64,000 nucleotides of DNA, taken from NCBI RefSeq assembly GCF_946478805.1, contig NZ_CAMLDC010000020.1, forward strand, positions 15,604 through 79,603, in the 5' to 3' direction. Positions 7,363 through 16,845 of this stretch are shown here, in pieces. How positions within the stretch are numbered: position 1 is the stretch's first letter; each line of letters starts with the position of its first letter. The notes below the pieces were generated by a model. It was not told where the DNA came from and did no database searches. It was given only the letters and a program-made list of their open reading frames with translations. Source of the DNA: an uncultured Fluviicola sp. GTDB lineage: Bacteria > Bacteroidota > Bacteroidia > Flavobacteriales > Crocinitomicaceae. A program made the position numbers and the translations under genes.

Positions 7363-10300
7363 ATGAAAAAACTACTGGCGCTACTGGCATTTCTTCCTAT
7401 CGGATTAGTTGCACAAACAGTTCATGTGAACTATCAGGATGGAAAAATCTGGTTTAAACTGGATAATGAAGTGCGGATTCTTCAACCTTTGAAAGAAAAT
7501 GCATCTAAAATTCCCGTTCAATCGGTTCCGGGACTGGCTCAGATTGTTTCAAAATACGGATTTATCAATCTATCCAAACCATTCGCCGCAGCGAAAAATT
7601 CGGAGATTTTGCAGCGCACCTACTTATTGGAATTTTCATCTATCCAGGACATTGAGAAATGTATCAGGGACCTGGAAAACCTGAAAGGGATCGAGTATGC
7701 CGAAAAGGTTCCGCTTGATCGCATGTGCCTGACTCCGAACGATCCGTCTTTCAGCTCTCAATGGGGTTTATCAAATATCAACGCTCCAACCGCTTGGAAT
7801 TACTTTTCTGCGGGGAGTAATGTCGTAGTTGCGATTGTGGATGATGCAATTGAGCGCACGCATGCGGATCTTTCCCCGAATTTATGGGTAAACACGGCAG
7901 AAATAGCCGGAAACAATATTGATGATGACAACAACGGGTATATCGATGATATCAATGGGTATGATGTTGGAAGTAATGACAATAACCCCAATCCTCCGAG
8001 CAGTTCTTTCGACCATGGAACACATGTGGCAGGAATTGTTTCTGCCAGATCCGGGAATGGTGTCGGAGTTGCTTCTATCGGGTTCAGCTGTAAATTGATG
8101 TGCGTAAAATCCACAACAACCGTTGGCCAGGTTACCAACGGATACGATGGAATCATTTATGCCGCAGTCAGTGGCGCGGATATCATCAATATGAGTTGGG
8201 GCGGCCCCGGGACTTCCACGACTGCTCAAAATGTAGTGAATTACGCTGCCGGTGAAGGTTGTATTCTGATCGCCGCAGCGGGAAATGACAATGTAAACAC
8301 GCAATTTTACCCGGCTGCTTACAACAATGTGGTTTCAGTAGCAGCAACCACGAGCACCAATACAAAAGCCAGCTTTTCCAATTATGGTTCGTGGATCGAT
8401 GTTTCCGCTCCCGGAAATAATATCTATAGCACAACCGTCGGAAGCACTTACGGAAATAAGTCGGGAACTTCCATGGCTTCGCCCATGGTGGCAGGATTGG
8501 CAGGATTGATGAAATCATTGAATCCATCCATGCCAAATGCAGATCTGATCAATTGTTTACTGACAACTGCAGCAAATATAGATGCTCAAAATCCATCGTT
8601 TATAGGTCAACTCGGAAGCGGACGAATCGATGCTGCCGCTGCCATGGCTTGTGTGGCGACTTCTTTGAATAATCCACCTGTTGCAGATTTCAGCGCCAAT
8701 TTTACTGCAATCAGTGCGGGCGGTTCCGTATTGTTCACCAATTTGAGCACGTACAATCCTACTTCCTGGAGCTGGACATTCACAGGTGGAACCCCGGCAA
8801 CTTTCAATGGTCAAAATCCACCTTCGATCACTTACAACACTCCCGGAACATACACTGTTTCATTAACCGTAACGAATGCAAACGGCACGGACACGGAAAC
8901 AAAAACGGGATACATCGTAGTAAGTCCGGCGGCGGTCTGTGAAAAAATCAATTTACCTGCACCTGTCGGCTGGACCGGATCGAATTACTATACCGGAGCA
9001 ACTGTTGGCCAAGACGGCTGGATCAATGGAATGAACGTTTATCTGGACAAACAGAAAGCAATGTATTTTGACGCTTCAGCTTCACCGAATACCATCTTGA
9101 ATAATGTCTGGGTCGCATTCGGACTCGCATATTCTGCCACACCTTCTAAAATTGTCCCTGTTAATATTTACGACGGTACATCCGGAACTCCGGGAGCACT
9201 TTTGGGTAGTTCCAATCTTACAATGGGACAGATTATGACTGATGTGAGCGGTGGTTTTTACACAGAAGCAAGTTTTGTGAATAATCCGATCACGCTTCCG
9301 GCATCCAAAAAATTCTTCGTTGCAATTGGTTTGACAAACCTGCAATGGACTGCAGGTGTTAAAGACACTTTAAATATTGTAAGTAATTCTGCCGGACAAA
9401 CAACTCCGTCAGCTATTTGGGAACAACAATCAGACAATTTATGGTACCATTACGGAACAGCAGGTTCATGGAACCTGAACGCTTCCTTATATGTTCATCC
9501 GTTCCTCACAAACACACCCTCCCAAGCGGTCATTACTCCAAGCACCTTGACTATCTGTTCCGGGAATTCCATCGATTTTGATGCTGCAGGAAGTACGTAT
9601 CAAGATACCTTGTTGTGGTATTTCCCGGGTGGAACGCCGACCGTTCTTCCTTCTGCACCAACTGCTTCTGTAACATATGGAACACCCGGAACTTATGATG
9701 CCATCTTGTATACAATCGGTGGCGGATGTTCATTATTTGACTCCGCTTTCGTTTCTATTACCGTGAGCCCAACCCCGACAATCAGTGTAAATGGCAATAA
9801 TACAATCTGCAATGGCACAAGTACTCCATTGACAGCTTCAGGAGCACCTTCCCTGACCTGGTCTCCGGCAACAGGATTATCTGCCACAACGGGAACCAAT
9901 GTAACGGCAAATCCGACAGTTACAACTACTTACGCAATTACAGGTACGAATGGAGCTTGTAGCAACTCCACAACCATTACTATCAATGTGGACGACCTAA
10001 GTGTAGCTTCGATTGCATTTGTCGACAGCACGGTCGCATGTCCAACATCCGTTTCTTTTGACGGAAGCAACTCAACCCATGCGGACAGTTTCAGTTGGGT
10101 ATTCCCCGGAGGAACACCGGCAACCTCGAACAGCTCTTCTCCAACGGTCACTTTCGGTACCGATGGTAATGTAACGGTACAATTGATTACTGTCAATACC
10201 TGTGGAGCAGATACAATGCAGTTTCCGATTCAAATTACGACCAATTGCGGATTGGGATTGAATGATTTGAACATCAGTTATGTGGTTTCGTTTAATCCGG

Positions 10301-10512
10301 AGCAATCTGTGATTTACATAGTAAGCGACCAAGGTTTAACTGCCGGTTCAAATATCGAATTATACAATGAACTTGGACAAATGTTAAGCTCAAATCGATT
10401 GGCAAATCAAATGACTTCATTTGAAATTCCGGTTTCATCTTATGCTTCCGGGATGTATTTCGTCCGTATTCTTTCCGATACACACGAAGCAACTTCAAAA
10501 GTCATCAAATAA
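7363..10512 (+). CDS. T9SS-secreted subtilisin-like serine protease with PKD domains
   Basis: 1049 residues. A signal peptide (MKKLLALLAFLPIGLVAQ) and a propeptide region (to ~120) precede a peptidase S8 domain (about 130-430). The catalytic triad is complete: Asp160 (VAIVD), His218 (FDHGTH), Ser370 (SGTSMASP), with oxyanion Asn308 (AAAGN). PKD/Ig-like domains follow at about 438-520, 715-790 and 890-970 (repeated TFTGGTPAT / YFPGGTPT / VFPGGTPAT cores). The last ~75 residues are a type A sorting domain ending GMYFVRILSD...KVIK, which sends the protein through T9SS to the outer surface. Expected role: secreted protein degradation. It is monocistronic, with a terminator at 10583-10610. Confidence 0.93.
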   Translation: MKKLLALLAFLPIGLVAQTVHVNYQDGKIWFKLDNEVRILQPLKENASKIPVQSVPGLAQIVSKYGFINLSKPFAAAKNSEILQRTYLLEFSSIQDIEKCIRDLENLKGIEYAEKVPLDRMCLTPNDPSFSSQWGLSNINAPTAWNYFSAGSNVVVAIVDDAIERTHADLSPNLWVNTAEIAGNNIDDDNNGYIDDINGYDVGSNDNNPNPPSSSFDHGTHVAGIVSARSGNGVGVASIGFSCKLMCVKSTTTVGQVTNGYDGIIYAAVSGADIINMSWGGPGTSTTAQNVVNYAAGEGCILIAAAGNDNVNTQFYPAAYNNVVSVAATTSTNTKASFSNYGSWIDVSAPGNNIYSTTVGSTYGNKSGTSMASPMVAGLAGLMKSLNPSMPNADLINCLLTTAANIDAQNPSFIGQLGSGRIDAAAAMACVATSLNNPPVADFSANFTAISAGGSVLFTNLSTYNPTSWSWTFTGGTPATFNGQNPPSITYNTPGTYTVSLTVTNANGTDTETKTGYIVVSPAAVCEKINLPAPVGWTGSNYYTGATVGQDGWINGMNVYLDKQKAMYFDASASPNTILNNVWVAFGLAYSATPSKIVPVNIYDGTSGTPGALLGSSNLTMGQIMTDVSGGFYTEASFVNNPITLPASKKFFVAIGLTNLQWTAGVKDTLNIVSNSAGQTTPSAIWEQQSDNLWYHYGTAGSWNLNASLYVHPFLTNTPSQAVITPSTLTICSGNSIDFDAAGSTYQDTLLWYFPGGTPTVLPSAPTASVTYGTPGTYDAILYTIGGGCSLFDSAFVSITVSPTPTISVNGNNTICNGTSTPLTASGAPSLTWSPATGLSATTGTNVTANPTVTTTYAITGTNGACSNSTTITINVDDLSVASIAFVDSTVACPTSVSFDGSNSTHADSFSWVFPGGTPATSNSSSPTVTFGTDGNVTVQLITVNTCGADTMQFPIQITTNCGLGLNDLNISYVVSFNPEQSVIYIVSDQGLTAGSNIELYNELGQMLSSNRLANQMTSFEIPVSSYASGMYFVRILSDTHEATSKVIK

Positions 10513-10582
10513 AAGATCCGCCGCGGATTGATTTGATTGCAAACTCAAATTGAAACTAGTGTAAAATAACTAAGTCATTCCT

Positions 10583-10610
10583 AAAAAGTCTTCCGTTGGA
10601 AGACTTTTTT
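10583..10610 (+). terminator. Rho-independent terminator
   Basis: AAAAAGTCTTCC, a short loop and GGAAGACTTTTTT form a stable stem ending in T residues, 70 nt after the protease stop codon. Confidence 0.85.
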
Positions 10611-10654
10611 CGTTACTTTTTTCGAATCATGACATTGAGAATAAAAACAATGTT

Positions 10655-11326
10655 ATGAAACTCATATTTACACTATGCCTTGCGTTATTTTCTTTTGCAA
10701 TCCATGCGCAAGTGGCAAAAGCTCCGGTTAAGGTTTTTGTCAAAGGGTTTGATGGTAAACCCTATCCGAACGATAAAGTGTTGTTTATCGGGCAGAAATC
10801 CAAACAAACACTTTCAGGAGTAACCAATCCGGCAGGTAAATTTGTTATCCAGCTTCCAAGTGGAGATATCTATGACATCCGCATTCAAAGTATCGGCGAT
10901 GAAATTGAATACAATACGATTGAAATTCCGGCTGCGAAACCCGGGGAATTTTTTGAAGAGGCTGAATTGGTCATTGAATATGATCCGGGAACAACGTTCT
11001 CATTCACCAACCTTCAATTCGAAACCGCAAAAGCAGATCTGAAAGCAATGAGCTACACCCACTTGAAAAATCTGGTCGAAATTATGAAACGTAAACCCGA
11101 TTTCAGAATTCAGATTGCCGGGCACACCGATAGTGACGGAGAAGAAAGTGCGAATCAGTTGCTCTCTCAAAAAAGGGCGGAATCTGTAAAGAATTACCTC
11201 ATCAGTCAGGGAATCAGTCCAAATCGGATTGCCACGAAAGGTTTCGGGGAAAGTCATCCGGTTGCCGACAACAACTCTGCTCAGGGAAAAGCACAAAACA
11301 GGAGAACGGAAATAACTATCTTATAA
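10655..11326 (+). CDS. OmpA-domain peptidoglycan-binding protein
   Basis: 223 residues with a signal peptide (cleavage after HAQ, residue 19). Residues ~24-110 form a beta-rich region with the pattern SGVTNPAGKF, like carboxypeptidase-regulatory folds. Residues ~115-223 are an OmpA C-terminal domain: FTNLQFETAKADL, IAGHTDSDG (155-162), LSQKRAESVKNYL and AQNRRTEI (213-220), the segments that bind diaminopimelate of peptidoglycan. No transmembrane barrel is present, so it is a periplasmic protein that can tether to the cell wall. It ends 4 nt before the convergent di-heme gene. Confidence 0.9.
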   Translation: MKLIFTLCLALFSFAIHAQVAKAPVKVFVKGFDGKPYPNDKVLFIGQKSKQTLSGVTNPAGKFVIQLPSGDIYDIRIQSIGDEIEYNTIEIPAAKPGEFFEEAELVIEYDPGTTFSFTNLQFETAKADLKAMSYTHLKNLVEIMKRKPDFRIQIAGHTDSDGEESANQLLSQKRAESVKNYLISQGISPNRIATKGFGESHPVADNNSAQGKAQNRRTEITIL

Positions 11327-11330
11327 TTAC

Positions 11331-12704
11331 TTATAACGATTCCAAATACTTCAGTAACATTTGCCGTTGATTCACAGGAAGTTTTTTGTATTTATCTACA
11401 CTTTTCTGAGCTTCTCCTCCATGCCACAAAATAGCTTCTTCTATGGATCTCGCCCTTCCGTCGTGCAACAAATTCGTGTGTCCATTCACTGTCGAAATCA
11501 AACCTAATCCCCAAAGAGGCTGCGTTCTCCATTCAAAACCGGATGCCAAATGATCCGGAACATGATCGGCCAAACCATCACCCATGTCGTGAAGCAAGAG
11601 GTCTGTGTAAGGAGTTATTTTTTGGTTTTTCAATGGTGAAATGTCCCCTCCAAAACCGGTCGTATAATTCATTTTGTGGCATGAAACACATCCGAGGGAT
11701 TTAAAGAATTGTGCTCCATATTTTACTTCCGGTGTAGTAGCGTTGCGTCTTTTCGGAACTGCCAGACTTCTGGCGTAAAGAATCACGGCATCCAAATCAT
11801 TCCCATCGATTTCGGGTGTTCCGCCACTTGGTAATCCTGCACACGAAGGTTGATTAACTGTATAATTTTCATTCGGGAAATACGAACTGGTGATACCGAT
11901 ATCTCCATTGAAAGCACCTGCTACCTGGTGTGTGATACTCCCTACATTTGCTTTCCATCCAAACCGCCCGATTACGAGATTACCGGATGCAATATCGGTC
12001 ACATAATTCGCAACTCCGGATACACCGTCACCATCCGCATCATTCGGATCGGCATTTGCCAGAAGGTCAGACTCAGAAATTAACTCCAGAAGGCCCAGAC
12101 CAATCATCTGCTGACCAACTCTCGGTGAAATCCCTGTTGTTCCCTGCATTGCGCCATAATTTTGACCGGCAACCGTATAGACCGGTCTTCTTAACGAATA
12201 ACTGGTTCCATCTGCAAAGTATCCTACTTCTTCGATGTAGTTAATTCCCATACTTCCTTCAGGAGTAATTGAATTGTGTGAATAATCCTGTAATTGTCCC
12301 CCATAAATGGCATCAGGAGAATTATCGAAACCTGCACCCAATCTGAACAACAAACCGGAATTGGATTGCGGAGAACCCCTTCCATCTCTGAAATGACAAG
12401 CCGAACAAGATCTTGCATTGTATAAAGGTCCTAATCCATCTCGCGCCGTTGTGGAAGAAGGTGCTTGCACCCAACTTTGATTAAAAAAGGAATTTCCCAC
12501 ATAAAACATCAGCGACTGAGCCGAGCTCAATCCGTCAATCTGGTAAGAAAAAGCATAAGAGGTTTGATCTCCGGTACTGCAATTCCCAGCCAAATCAATC
12601 AATGTGGAATCATCGCTATATGCTGAAACAACAGCGGTCTCTTTCTTTTTACAGGAAAAAACCGCTATTGATAAGACGATTCCAAGTAGGAATAACTGTT
12701 TCAT
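11331..12704 (-). CDS. Di-heme oxidoreductase family lipoprotein (DUF1111)
   Basis: 457 residues. A lipobox (VFSC, Cys18) anchors it to a membrane. Two covalent heme sites are visible, CSACH (100-104) and CVSCH (339-343), as expected for the DUF1111/di-haem oxidoreductase family (PF06537), distantly related to cytochrome c peroxidases. An aspartate-rich loop, DPNDADGDGVSG (219-230), may bind calcium. Its ATG overlaps the stop of the upstream imelysin gene by one base (TAATG), pointing to translational coupling. In other bacteria imelysin-like proteins are linked to iron uptake, so a role in handling iron redox state in the periplasm is a fair inference, not shown here. Confidence 0.9.
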   Translation of the reverse strand: MKQLFLLGIVLSIAVFSCKKKETAVVSAYSDDSTLIDLAGNCSTGDQTSYAFSYQIDGLSSAQSLMFYVGNSFFNQSWVQAPSSTTARDGLGPLYNARSCSACHFRDGRGSPQSNSGLLFRLGAGFDNSPDAIYGGQLQDYSHNSITPEGSMGINYIEEVGYFADGTSYSLRRPVYTVAGQNYGAMQGTTGISPRVGQQMIGLGLLELISESDLLANADPNDADGDGVSGVANYVTDIASGNLVIGRFGWKANVGSITHQVAGAFNGDIGITSSYFPNENYTVNQPSCAGLPSGGTPEIDGNDLDAVILYARSLAVPKRRNATTPEVKYGAQFFKSLGCVSCHKMNYTTGFGGDISPLKNQKITPYTDLLLHDMGDGLADHVPDHLASGFEWRTQPLWGLGLISTVNGHTNLLHDGRARSIEEAILWHGGEAQKSVDKYKKLPVNQRQMLLKYLESL

Positions 12705-13879
12705 TAAAATGTTATTGAGAATACTGCCGCTGCTGCATCCAGGTCCACTTGTTCCTGTTGCAATGAAGTAACAACATCCAACACTTTCGGACGTTCGGCC
12801 GGTAAAATAATTGCCTGGTCAAATGGATGATACATCACTGCGATATATCCCATTGTAGTTGAAAAACGATTGATTACTGTCGTGTTTTTTGCCGCATCAA
12901 TGGTATTAACCAAATCTTCCAATGCATAACCATTCACATTGTTTCCAAAGGGAGAAGTATAGTTTCCTTTATATAGATTTTCAACCGCCATTGCGTTCAA
13001 ATAGATATCCCTGTGCGTATTGTCTGAGAAACAAGAATGCTCGTCCTCCTGATTTTGGTTCTCATAAGCCACATAAATACGCTCGCCAGCCAATTCAATA
13101 CCCGAAAGCACACGCAATGAGTTGAACATTTTACGCAATGCAGTTTGGTTCTCCAACGCTTGGAAAGTATGGTAATAGCTTCCCGTGATTGCAGGATCCC
13201 AGGCATTTTTAACCTGATTCAAAGCAGAAACCAATAAATCGACCACTGTTTTCAAATAAGTTGCCCTACGCGCTTGATTACTGGCTGTACCGCCAACAAC
13301 ATAATCAGTATATGGTCTTGTTCCTGCAGTTGCAGCACTTAAATCCTGGCCCCACAATAAGAATTCAACTGCATGGTATCCGGCAGAAATTTTCGTTTCC
13401 CCACCGAATTCATTTGCCTGAACAATTGTCGAAGCATCGATTGTCGGGTAAGTTGCAGCATCATTGATGATTCCCGCATTTGGCTCGCCGACCACATAAT
13501 CTACGTAGTTTTCATCCATTGGCCAGGCATTGATCAATCCTTCCGGTCCATCATTTGTATTGTCGATCGGTCCGTCAACAAAACGGAATATTTCGGTTAA
13601 ACCGTAAATTTCACGAGCATCCAACCACGCTTGTTTAGCGGCATCCAGGTTTCCTTGAGAAGGATTGTCAGCTAAATTATGACACTCCGTCTGTAACAGC
13701 ACTGTCGAAGTGTACGAATCCTTGTATACAGCAAACGCCATATCAGCATATGTTTTCTTAATATCAGTCTTTTGCTGTGCATATTGGTCTGTAGCATCAA
13801 CCTCCGGGTCTTTCTTTTTCTTACAGGCAACAGTTGCAACCGAAGCAACTAAAAACATTCCGAATACGGTCTTTCTCAT
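12704..13879 (-). CDS. Imelysin family lipoprotein
   Basis: 391 residues from the ATG at 13879, chosen because a full promoter lies just upstream and the product then begins with a lipoprotein signal (VATVAC, Cys19). The imelysin signature GYHAVEFLLWGQD contains the GxHxxE motif. Imelysin/EfeO/IrpA-like proteins are exported and iron-regulated and are thought to bind iron or another ligand. It is the first gene of a two-gene operon with the di-heme protein, with a one-base stop/start overlap. No other iron-transport gene is in the window. Confidence 0.92.
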   Translation of the reverse strand: MRKTVFGMFLVASVATVACKKKKDPEVDATDQYAQQKTDIKKTYADMAFAVYKDSYTSTVLLQTECHNLADNPSQGNLDAAKQAWLDAREIYGLTEIFRFVDGPIDNTNDGPEGLINAWPMDENYVDYVVGEPNAGIINDAATYPTIDASTIVQANEFGGETKISAGYHAVEFLLWGQDLSAATAGTRPYTDYVVGGTASNQARRATYLKTVVDLLVSALNQVKNAWDPAITGSYYHTFQALENQTALRKMFNSLRVLSGIELAGERIYVAYENQNQEDEHSCFSDNTHRDIYLNAMAVENLYKGNYTSPFGNNVNGYALEDLVNTIDAAKNTTVINRFSTTMGYIAVMYHPFDQAIILPAERPKVLDVVTSLQQEQVDLDAAAAVFSITF

Positions 13880-13895
13880 AGTAACTAATTTGCCA

Positions 13896-13926
13896 CAAAA
13901 GTATTTCAAACACACACACTGCTCAA
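13896..13926 (-). promoter_or_regulatory. Promoter of imelysin/di-heme operon
   Basis: Minus strand: TTG (13924-13926), 20 nt counted on the sequence between it and TACTTTTG (13896-13903), an exact TAnnTTTG box. The leader to the ATG at 13879 is then about 10 nt. Confidence 0.65.
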
Positions 13927-14064
13927 TACCATATTCTTGGTATTTTGATTCATTCGGAAAAATTGTATCTTTTCACTGTGAACCAGTTATTTCAGTCAAA
14001 AGCTAAACGTGTGATTTTTGGCATTTAGTTTGTAAACACTTATGCAACAATTAGAATTTAAGTT

Positions 14065-14850
14065 ATGAAAACAAGTTTGATCATCTCTTCAGCAATCCTG
14101 TTAGTGATTGGATTAACAAGCAGTATGCAAATTGCATTACCTACCGTTTCAAACAATTCCTTTCAAACCGGAGAGAAACTCCGCTACCGCATTACTTATG
14201 GTTTCATAGATGCGGGTGAAGCTGTTCTTGAAGTAAAGGAAACTTCCAAAAAAGGGAATGGAACGAGGGAGCTCTATCATATTAAAGGAACCGGCAAAAC
14301 GCTTGGTGGATTCAACGCGGTCTACAAAGTGAATGACGTCTATGAAAGTTATCTCGATAAAAAAGGAATCTTCCCTTGGCAATTCGTCCGACGAGTTGAA
14401 GAAGGTGGATACAAACTTTCCCAGGATTACGCTTTCAAACAAGACAAGCAGAAAGTGCATAATGGTGAAAAGGATTTCTCCACCCCATCCGGAATCCAGG
14501 ACATGATCTCTTCGTTCTACTATGCGCGGACATTGGATTTCAAATCGGCAAAGGTTGGTGATACTTTCGAATTCAAATGTTTTATGGACGACGAAATTTG
14601 GCCTTTAAAGGTGAAATACCTGGGCGATGAGAAAATTTCCATCCGAAAAGGAAAATTCAACTGTATGAAGTTTGCTCCTGTTGTTCAAACCGGTCGTGTC
14701 TTCAAAAAACAAGATGATCTGAGTTTTTGGGTCACAAAAGACGAAAACCGAATTCCTATTTTAGTGAAAGCCAAGATTCCTGTCGGGTCAATCAAATTGC
14801 ATTTGGTGGAATGGTCAGGTTTGAAACATGACCTGGTGAAAGCAAAATAA
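14065..14850 (+). CDS. DUF3108 family secreted protein
   Basis: 261 residues with an N-terminal signal-like hydrophobic stretch (residues 5-22). The body is beta-rich and matches the DUF3108 pattern: GEKLRYRITYGFIDAGEA near the start, VNDVYESYLD in the middle, and a C-terminal SFWVTKDENRIPILVKAKIP...GSIKLHL. Function unknown; the fold resembles periplasmic lipid- or lipoprotein-binding half barrels. Monocistronic and followed by a GC-rich hairpin at 14857-14884. Confidence 0.85.
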   Translation: MKTSLIISSAILLVIGLTSSMQIALPTVSNNSFQTGEKLRYRITYGFIDAGEAVLEVKETSKKGNGTRELYHIKGTGKTLGGFNAVYKVNDVYESYLDKKGIFPWQFVRRVEEGGYKLSQDYAFKQDKQKVHNGEKDFSTPSGIQDMISSFYYARTLDFKSAKVGDTFEFKCFMDDEIWPLKVKYLGDEKISIRKGKFNCMKFAPVVQTGRVFKKQDDLSFWVTKDENRIPILVKAKIPVGSIKLHLVEWSGLKHDLVKAK

Positions 14851-14856
14851 GAGTTG

Positions 14857-14884
14857 CCGCGGTGGAGATAACAATCCATCGCGG
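14857..14884 (+). terminator. Hairpin after DUF3108 gene
   Basis: A 10-bp stem with one G-T pair (CCGCGGTGGA with TCCATCGCGG) around an 8-nt loop, just after the stop. It lacks a T-run, so the terminator call is tentative. Confidence 0.4.
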
Positions 14885-15002
14885 TAGATTCATATAGTTG
14901 TAAACGATTCACCTTGCTAAATTTTTAGTCAGCGAAATGGTTCAAAGAAAGGAGTGTTCAAATATTAACGTTTTTGTTCATGATTAATACATTGCTTTGG
15001 CA

Positions 15003-15010
15003 TATATTTG
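15003..15010 (+). promoter_or_regulatory. -7 box TATATTTG of kynA
   Basis: Exact TAnnTTTG match 23 nt before the tryptophan dioxygenase ATG; no -33 TTG at standard spacing. Confidence 0.45.
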
Positions 15011-15033
15011 TTTGCTAAAAATCTGGAAAACAA

Positions 15034-15984
15034 ATGGAATTGACTCCTGAAATCTTAGAAAGAATTACTCTTCTTAAAGCGAAGTATGATGCGCAAGGTC
15101 AGGATTTAGTGGCTTACTTGGATAGTTTATTGTATTCAAGAATGCCAAATTACTGGGATTACGTTCAGGTAGATACCTTATTGTCTTTGCAAAAAACGTA
15201 TACCGATTTTCCGGATGAAGTAGTTTTCCTGATGTATCATCAGGTCACTGAGTTATACTTCAAATTGTGCCTTCATGAGTTCCAGCAGATTTCAGATCGC
15301 AAGAATTTGGATGCAGCTTTCTTTGTAGAGCATGTTCAACGAATCAACCGTTATTTCGAAGCCCTGACAAAAAGTTTCGAAATCATGGTGGACGGAATGC
15401 AACGTGAACAGTTCCTGAAGTTCAGACTTGCACTTGCACCTGCTTCCGGATTCCAATCTGCACAATACAGAAAAATTGAAATTCACTCTACTGATTTTCT
15501 TCAGTTGGTTCATAAAGATCACCGTGCAAAATACACGGGGAAAGAACCGATTTCCGAGCTTTTCGAAAACATTTACTGGAAAGAAGGAGCTACAGATATG
15601 GAAACGGGTAAAAAGACATTGACACTGACTCAATTCGAAGACCGTTACCGGGAAGAATTTATTCAGATGGGTGAAAACCTGCGTCATGATAATTTATGGC
15701 AATGTTACCTGCGTCTGACTCCGGAAGATCAGGAATTACCTGCGGTCATTCATGTCCTGAAACAAAATGACGTCAATGTGAACGTGAATTGGCCATTGGT
15801 CCACTACAAATCTGCTGTTCGTTATTTGCAAAAAGACAAAGGGGATATCGCTGCAACCGGTGGTACAAACTGGCAGAAATATCTTCCTCCACGCTTCCAA
15901 AAACGCATCTTCTACCCTCAATTGTGGTCAGAAATGGAGATTGCCGAATGGGGTAAATCTTGGGTGGAAGCAGTATTGAACTAA
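15034..15984 (+). CDS. kynA: Tryptophan 2,3-dioxygenase family protein
   Basis: 316 residues. The family cleaves the indole ring of L-tryptophan with O2 to give N-formylkynurenine, the first step of the kynurenine pathway, using one heme b. Seen here: MYHQVTELYFKL with His69 (the distal-side HQxxEL motif), LAPASGFQSAQYR, and a C-terminal VHYKSAVRYLQ...GTNWQKYLPP whose His (about residue 257) corresponds to the proximal heme ligand. The protein is somewhat longer than the ~280-residue bacterial enzymes. Other kynurenine genes are absent from the window, so pathway completeness is unknown. Confidence 0.9.
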   Translation: MELTPEILERITLLKAKYDAQGQDLVAYLDSLLYSRMPNYWDYVQVDTLLSLQKTYTDFPDEVVFLMYHQVTELYFKLCLHEFQQISDRKNLDAAFFVEHVQRINRYFEALTKSFEIMVDGMQREQFLKFRLALAPASGFQSAQYRKIEIHSTDFLQLVHKDHRAKYTGKEPISELFENIYWKEGATDMETGKKTLTLTQFEDRYREEFIQMGENLRHDNLWQCYLRLTPEDQELPAVIHVLKQNDVNVNVNWPLVHYKSAVRYLQKDKGDIAATGGTNWQKYLPPRFQKRIFYPQLWSEMEIAEWGKSWVEAVLN

Positions 15985-15993
15985 CATTCTTCG

Positions 15994-16001
15994 TACTTTT
16001 G
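15994..16001 (+). promoter_or_regulatory. -7 box TACTTTTG placed 4 nt before ATG
   Basis: Exact TAnnTTTG match separated from the ATG at 16006 by only TGGC, so transcription should begin at or next to the start codon. TATTG at 15974-15978 could serve as a -33 box with slightly short spacing. Confidence 0.5.
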
Positions 16002-16005
16002 TGGC

Positions 16006-16845
16006 ATGCGAAATGTTGCTCTTTTACTTGCAACCCTGTTTCTTGTTGCCGCGACCATGCAAAAAGCGCATCGTCTTCCAAAAGATCTGAAGGAGATTTC
16101 AGGTTGGGTTTTTGCAAATGACAGTACTCTGATTGCCCATAATGACGGTGGCAATGATCCCAAAATTTTTGTCTTGAACCTGGATGGAAGTATCCGTCAT
16201 AAGGTCAGCGTCACCAATACCGAGAATACGGATTGGGAAGACATTGCATTGGATCAGAAAAACATCTACATCGGCGATTTCGGGAATAATAACAATACCC
16301 GCACCAATCTTAAAATTATCAAAGTCAGTTTAAAAAAAGTACTCGACAACCAGGATGTGGAGGCAAAATTCATTGAGTTTTCTTATCCGGAACAAAAGGA
16401 ATTTCCACCCAAACTCACACAGAAATATTTCGACTGTGAGGCCATGAGTTTTTATAACGATTCTTTGTATCTGTTTACCAAGTGCAGAACCGAACCGTTT
16501 GATGGAAAGTGTTACGTGTATACCTTACCAACCAAACCCGGAACTTACAAAGCTCAGAAGAAGTATTACATGGTCATTGGAAAACGGGATTGGTTCAGGG
16601 ACGCTGCAACCGGGGCGGATATTCGAGATGGTAAACTCGTCCTTCTTACATACAACCGGATTATCATTCATTCCTTTGAAAACGGGAGAGCAAAATATGA
16701 ATCACACCAGACGATGCTTCCAATAACGCAAAAAGAAACCATCGCTATTCATCCGAACGGGAAGATCTATGTGGCTGACGAACGTCAGAAAATAGTTGGT
16801 GGAGGAAACATGTATATCATTAAACCGATAGAAAAGAAGAAATGA
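16006..16845 (+). CDS. Secreted protein, probable beta-propeller, function unknown
   Basis: 279 residues with a signal-like N-terminus (residues 3-18 hydrophobic, ending VAATMQKA). The pattern ISGWVFANDSTLIAHNDGG, NTENTDWEDIALDQ, KNIYIGDFGNNNNTR is typical of secreted six-bladed-propeller-like proteins of Bacteroidota that read WED-A...YIGD-GDN, whose function is not established. It overlaps the HAD gene by 4 nt (ATGA), so the two are translationally linked. A promoter box lies only 4 nt before its ATG. Confidence 0.7.
   Translation: MRNVALLLATLFLVAATMQKAHRLPKDLKEISGWVFANDSTLIAHNDGGNDPKIFVLNLDGSIRHKVSVTNTENTDWEDIALDQKNIYIGDFGNNNNTRTNLKIIKVSLKKVLDNQDVEAKFIEFSYPEQKEFPPKLTQKYFDCEAMSFYNDSLYLFTKCRTEPFDGKCYVYTLPTKPGTYKAQKKYYMVIGKRDWFRDAATGADIRDGKLVLLTYNRIIIHSFENGRAKYESHQTMLPITQKETIAIHPNGKIYVADERQKIVGGGNMYIIKPIEKKK

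Noticed and set aside
9693..10332. Minus-strand open frames opposite the protease's PKD region.
   Set aside because: Antisense shadows of a strongly coding Thr/Ser/Gly-rich repeat region.
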